NCBI GenBank assembly: GCA_020722815.1
Contig: DYKB01000015.1
Location: 1 to 64,000 of the forward strand
Direction: 5' to 3'
Length of the DNA stretch: 64,000 nt
Origin: Caldithrix sp.
Lineage (GTDB): Bacteria; Zhuqueibacterota; Zhuqueibacteria; Thermofontimicrobiales; Sulfurfontimicrobiaceae
The notes beneath the pieces are model-generated. The model had not been told where the DNA came from. It was given only the letters and a program-made list of their open reading frames with translations, and did no database searches. The position numbers were made by a program, and so were the translations under genes. Positions within the stretch are counted from its first letter, which is position 1. Each line of letters opens with the position of its first letter. Below, piece by piece: positions 60,101 to 64,000 of this stretch.

Positions 60101-60715
60101 GGTTGGGCTTATGATATCGGCTATGGTGGTCTCGATCATGTGCTGGCCAGTGGTCGTAATATCAACGTGCTGGTGCTGGATACTGAAGTCTATTCCAATA
60201 CCGGTGGCCAGGCTTCCAAGTCTACGCCATTAGGTTCAGTAGCCAAATTTGCTGAAGCTGGTAAAATGACTGTTAAAAAAGACCTGGGCCTGATGATGAT
60301 GAGCTACGGTTATGTCTATGTGGCTTCGGTCGCGATGGGTGCCAATAAAAATCAATTGCTCAAAGCAATCACAGAGGCCGAACAATATGATGGCCCATCC
60401 ATTATCATTGCGTATGCGCCCTGCATCAATCATGGTATCGATATGGCCTTAACTCAGGATGAGGAAAAACGTGCGGTAGAGTCCGGCTACTGGATTCTCT
60501 ATCGTTATAATCCCAAACTGAAAGCTGAAGGCAAAAATCCATTTATTCTGGATTCAAAAGAACCGGTAATGGATGTTCAGGAGTTCTTAAAGGGTGAAAA
60601 ACGTTACACTTCACTCAAAATGACCTTTCCGGACAAAGTTGAAGGCTACTGGAACAAATTTTCAAAAGTCGCGCGTGATCGATATGAATATTATAAGCGA
60701 CTGTCTGAAAAGTAA
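57185..60715 (+). CDS. nifJ: Pyruvate:ferredoxin (flavodoxin) oxidoreductase
   Basis: [30 protein letters not shown]; Fe-S [17 protein letters not shown] and [16 protein letters not shown]; TPP domain [39 protein letters not shown]. Confidence 0.97.
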   Translation: [1176 protein letters not shown]

Positions 60716-60742
60716 TTTTATTTAGTTAAATAATGAATTAAA

Positions 60743-60778
60743 AATCCCTTTCTGGCTTACAGGAAGGGATTTTTTTTT
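60743..60778 (+). terminator. Rho-independent terminator of PFOR gene
   Basis: AATCCCTTTCTGgcttaCAGGAAGGGATTtttttt. Confidence 0.9.
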
Positions 60779-61062
60779 AAAATGGTTGTTAAATTTGTTT
60801 AGCAGTTAAAGCGTCATTGATAATTGGCAATTGATAATTGACAATCCACAATTGACAATTCACAATTATTCTATAACTTTATGTATTAACAGCCAAAAAA
60901 AGCCTTGTTTTATTAAAAATAATTGTTTATATTTTATATAACTACTGTACCATTTCGATACAAAATTACCAACGTGGCTCTCTGAATATTATGATGTCGA
61001 CAACAGGTAATTTTAATCGTATATTGGTATTTAAATTCTAATTATATTCAGAGGAGCTTCAA

Positions 61063-61386
61063 TTGAATATCTACGTTGGAAATCTTCCCCGGACCGCAAC
61101 GGACGAATCGGTTCGAAATCTTTTTGCAGAGTATGGCGAAGTGACTGAAGTTAAATTACTGAAAGATCAATACTCTGGTGAACTTCGAGGCTTTGGCTTT
61201 GTAACAATGCCTTCAAAGATGGATGCCCAAAAGGCAATTAACGAAATCAATGGTACGGAAATGGAAGGACGTTCCTTAATCGTTAACGAAGCACGCCCCA
61301 AAGGCGATAATCGTGGTGGCGGCGGTAGCCGCCAGCGAGGTGGTAGCGGTCGTTCTCACGGTGGTCCACGCTCGCGTTCCTGGTAA
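61063..61386 (+). CDS. RRM-type RNA-binding protein, TTG start
   Basis: NIYVGNLPRTATDESVRNLFAEYGEVTEVKLLKDQYSGELRGFGFVTMPSKMDAQKAINEING; Gly/Arg-rich tail. Confidence 0.96.
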   Translation: MNIYVGNLPRTATDESVRNLFAEYGEVTEVKLLKDQYSGELRGFGFVTMPSKMDAQKAINEINGTEMEGRSLIVNEARPKGDNRGGGGSRQRGGSGRSHGGPRSRSW

Positions 61387-61407
61387 TCACAAAAATTTTT
61401 CCATTAA

Positions 61408-61440
61408 AGGCCTTGCATTCAAAAATGCAAGGCTTTTTTA
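61408..61440 (+). terminator. Rho-independent terminator
   Basis: aGGCCTTGCATTcaaaaAATGCAAGGCtttttta. Confidence 0.9.
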
Positions 61441-61491
61441 TTTTATATCAAGACAGAACACCTCAAGAATCATCTTGAGAGCCGATCATTA

Positions 61492-63103
61492 CTATTTTTC
61501 AGGTTTAACTTTACAAATTAGCAGGGTGATGTCATCCTCCTGCGGTTTATTTTCAGAAAATGACCGAATATTTTGATAGAGCAGGTCTAAAAGTTCCTGC
61601 ATTGCCGTAAAATGATTTGATTTTATTAAATCAAGAGCGCTATCGAATCCAAAGTTGATTTTCTGATTCGAACGTGCCTCGAAAACTCCATCCGTCAAGA
61701 AAAATAGAACATCGTCTGCTACCAATTGCATCGAATCACTTTTTGGGTATTGATAGCCTCGGATAACTCCCAGGAGGACTCGTGTGCTCTTCATTTCACA
61801 TTTAATATCCCCCTGGCTAATCAGAAACGCTGGCGGATGTCCAGCACTCGCATAATCCAGAATTTTATAAGCCGGATTTAATCGGGCAATGATCATGGTG
61901 ACGAAGAGCCCATCAGAGAGATCACCGATCAATTCTTCATTCAGTTTGGTCAACAGTTTCGCCGGGTCCGATTCATTTTTAGCAAATGCCCTTAAATAAC
62001 CCCTGGTCGTTGCCATGAGTAAAGCCGCACCCAGTCCGTGCCCGCTTACGTCACCGATAATCATCCCCATGCATCCATCCGGCATGGTGATGAAATCAAT
62101 ATAATCGCCATTGGTTTCGCTGGCGGAATAAGTTCCGCCGGCAATATCAAAACCAGGGATAGAATAATTGGATTTCATTAGACATTGCTGAATTTCACGT
62201 GCGACTCTAAGTTGAAATTCCTGATCATGTTTTTGCTTTATTTCGGTCACATCTTTCAAAACGGAGACAAAATTGGTAATATTCCCATTATCATCTTTAA
62301 GCGGCGTGATTGTTTGCACACTCCAGTAAAGTTCACCATTTTTTTTTTCGATTAATAATCCCCCCCGGAAAGTATTTCCTGCCAAAATCGTATTCCAGAT
62401 ATTGGTATAAAAAGCCTGATCCTGTTCGCCCGATTTGAGTATTTGAGGGGATTTGCCAATCACTTCGTCTACCCGATAACCAGTTGTTTCTTCAAAAGCA
62501 GGATTGACATATTCAATTATTCCTTGCCTATTTGTAATCATGACGCTATCAGCCGTTTGTTTAACCACATTCGAAAGTTTCTTAAGGGCTTCCAGATAAT
62601 TTTTTCGTTCCGTAATATCTTCAGTATGCAGCATAATTAAATCAGGGGGGAGAAAAACGTAGCTAAAAATCATCACTTTTTTTTCATTCCGCGTTCGCAG
62701 CAAATAATTAGAAAGCTCGCGGGTGATAACGGTCTTCTCCGTAAAACATCTCCAAAAATCAGGCTGGATTTCGGGCAAATCCGCATAAATTCGGCTTAAT
62801 CGATCGCCCATGAAGTTACTAATAGCACCATTGGTGAATTTTTTCGCTGCATCATTACAATCTACGAGAATAAAATCATTATGGTGATATTGCCAGACAT
62901 AAGTGGGAATTGGGAAGCCTTTAAATTGTGCTTTGACACGATCTTCACTCTGTTTTTGCCGTCGTTCCGAATCTTTTATTTTTGTCATATCACGAATTAT
63001 TACCGTTCCACCGGCAATATTTCCAGCCTCATCTTTTAACGGTCGCCCGGATACTTCAATTAACACGCCCTCAGGCCGTTCGGGATTTTGGATAAAAATA
63101 GAA
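61492..63103 (-). pseudogene. PAS-domain / PP2C (SpoIIE-type) phosphatase, 5' end truncated by a family F element
   Basis: PAS VVKQTADSVMITNRQGIIEYVNPAFEETTGYRVDEVIGKSPQILKSG; PP2C AREIQQCLMK...MGMIIGDVSGHGLGAALLMA...FLTDGVFEAR; N-term starts mid-PAS (IFIQNPERPEGVLIEVSGRPLKDEAGNIAGGTVIIRDMT). Confidence 0.75.
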
Positions 63104-63267
63104 CCTAAAATTCTAAAATGAAAATTTGTAAGGGTATGAATCAATGAAAGACCCCTTCCTGCCTCCCCCATTTTCGCTTTTTGAAAATGGGGGAGAGACA
63201 GCGGGGGTCAATTTCCCACTGAAAGCGAGTTCTCCGAAGAAAAAACGTTTCATTTTAGAATTTCAGG
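63104..63267. mobile_element. MITE-like element family F, copy 2 (164 bp)
   Basis: CCTAAAATTCTAAAATGAAA...TTTCATTTTAGAATTTCAGG; perfect 5-bp TSD TAGAA (63099-63103, 63268-63272). Confidence 0.88.
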
Positions 63268-63348
63268 TAGAATTATATGATGAAACCATCCCGATTGAGA
63301 GGCCAAAAGTTGATTCAAGAAAAAACGGTGCGATAATGTTCCTGAGAG

Positions 63349-64000
63349 CTATCCCAGATACACATGACACATGCTTTCGATGATTTGCTCCACACTGGAA
63401 TATTTTGCCTTCCACTGTAATAATTTTGCGGCAAGTTGGCAATCGGCATAAAGTTCCGGCGGATCACCCGGACGCCGTGGTCCAATCGTGTGGGGAATTG
63501 GCAAACCACTGATTTTTCGGGCCGTTTCGAGCATTTCCAGAACCGAATACCCCCGGCCGGTTCCCAGATTTACGATCAGACTTTTTTCTTTTTCAACCAG
63601 ATAATTCATGGCCAACAAATGGGCTTCTGCCAGATCGCTGACATGAATATAATCGCGGATGCAAGTACCATCCGGGGTATGATAATCGTCACCAAATACT
63701 TGCAAAATCGGGCGTGTCCCAGCCGCTACTTCCATAATAATTGGTGATAAATTGCCGGGATTTTTCTCTTTCCCGCGGATTCGACCTTTCACATCATAAC
63801 CCGTGGCATTAAAATAGCGCAGGGCGGCATAGCGTAAACCTTTGAGCCGGTCATACCAATCAAGAACCTGCTCAATGACCAACTTGGTATAGCCATAATA
63901 ATTAATGGGTTGCAACGGATGTTTTTCATCAATGGGTAAATATTGTGGATTACCATAAACAGCGGCTGATGATGAAAAAACAATGTATTTGACCGCATGC
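63349..64000 (-). CDS. galE: UDP-glucose 4-epimerase (5' part beyond window edge)
   Basis: HAVKYIVFSSSAAVYGNPQYLPIDEKHPLQPINYYGYTKLVIEQVL...LRYFNATGYD...DGTCIRDYIHVSDLAEAHLLAM...NLGTGRGYSVLEMLE. Confidence 0.95.
   Translation of the reverse strand, partial: HAVKYIVFSSSAAVYGNPQYLPIDEKHPLQPINYYGYTKLVIEQVLDWYDRLKGLRYAALRYFNATGYDVKGRIRGKEKNPGNLSPIIMEVAAGTRPILQVFGDDYHTPDGTCIRDYIHVSDLAEAHLLAMNYLVEKEKSLIVNLGTGRGYSVLEMLETARKISGLPIPHTIGPRRPGDPPELYADCQLAAKLLQWKAKYSSVEQIIESMCHVYLG

Overview
A 64-kb window from a bacterial chromosome, probably of the FCB superphylum. That placement is an inference from type-A-sorting-like C-termini (YPNP..., ...SGIYLY/SGIYFYAL), PorV-like and propeller secreted proteins, and a PFOR. 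Recognisable genes include Nif3-like, acetylxylan esterase, a MazF-type TA pair, a giant S8 protease, coaE, comEC, a DUF4091 protein, a DUF4332 / BON-LysM / DUF937 cluster, a PD-(D/E)XK-like + DinG-like helicase, an M20 amidohydrolase, nrnA-like DHH, a beta-propeller protein, an S55 (SpoIVB-like) protein, ferredoxin, galT, a TetR-TolC-MFP-RND efflux operon, a PLP dehydratase, a CAP-domain protein, a DNA methyltransferase plus putative restriction endonuclease, qNOR, PFOR, an RRM protein, PAS-PP2C and galE (cut by the window edge). No rRNA, tRNA, CRISPR array or transposase gene was recognised. The most distinctive content is intergenic: at least six families of short non-autonomous inverted-repeat elements (MITE-like). 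Several have readable target-site duplications, and they are nested inside one another at three places (A with B inside, C with D inside, D with B inside). Subtracting an inserted element plus its TSD restores the host-element length: 392-171=221 bp, identical to the uninterrupted 221-bp copy. Two copies of another family interrupt or truncate genes. There are also deletion scars: a FAD/Fe-S oxidoreductase reduced to its two ends, an FMN-reductase/RND-transporter fusion, and an antitoxin remnant with an in-frame stop. All family names come from recalled sequence motifs; no database search was run.
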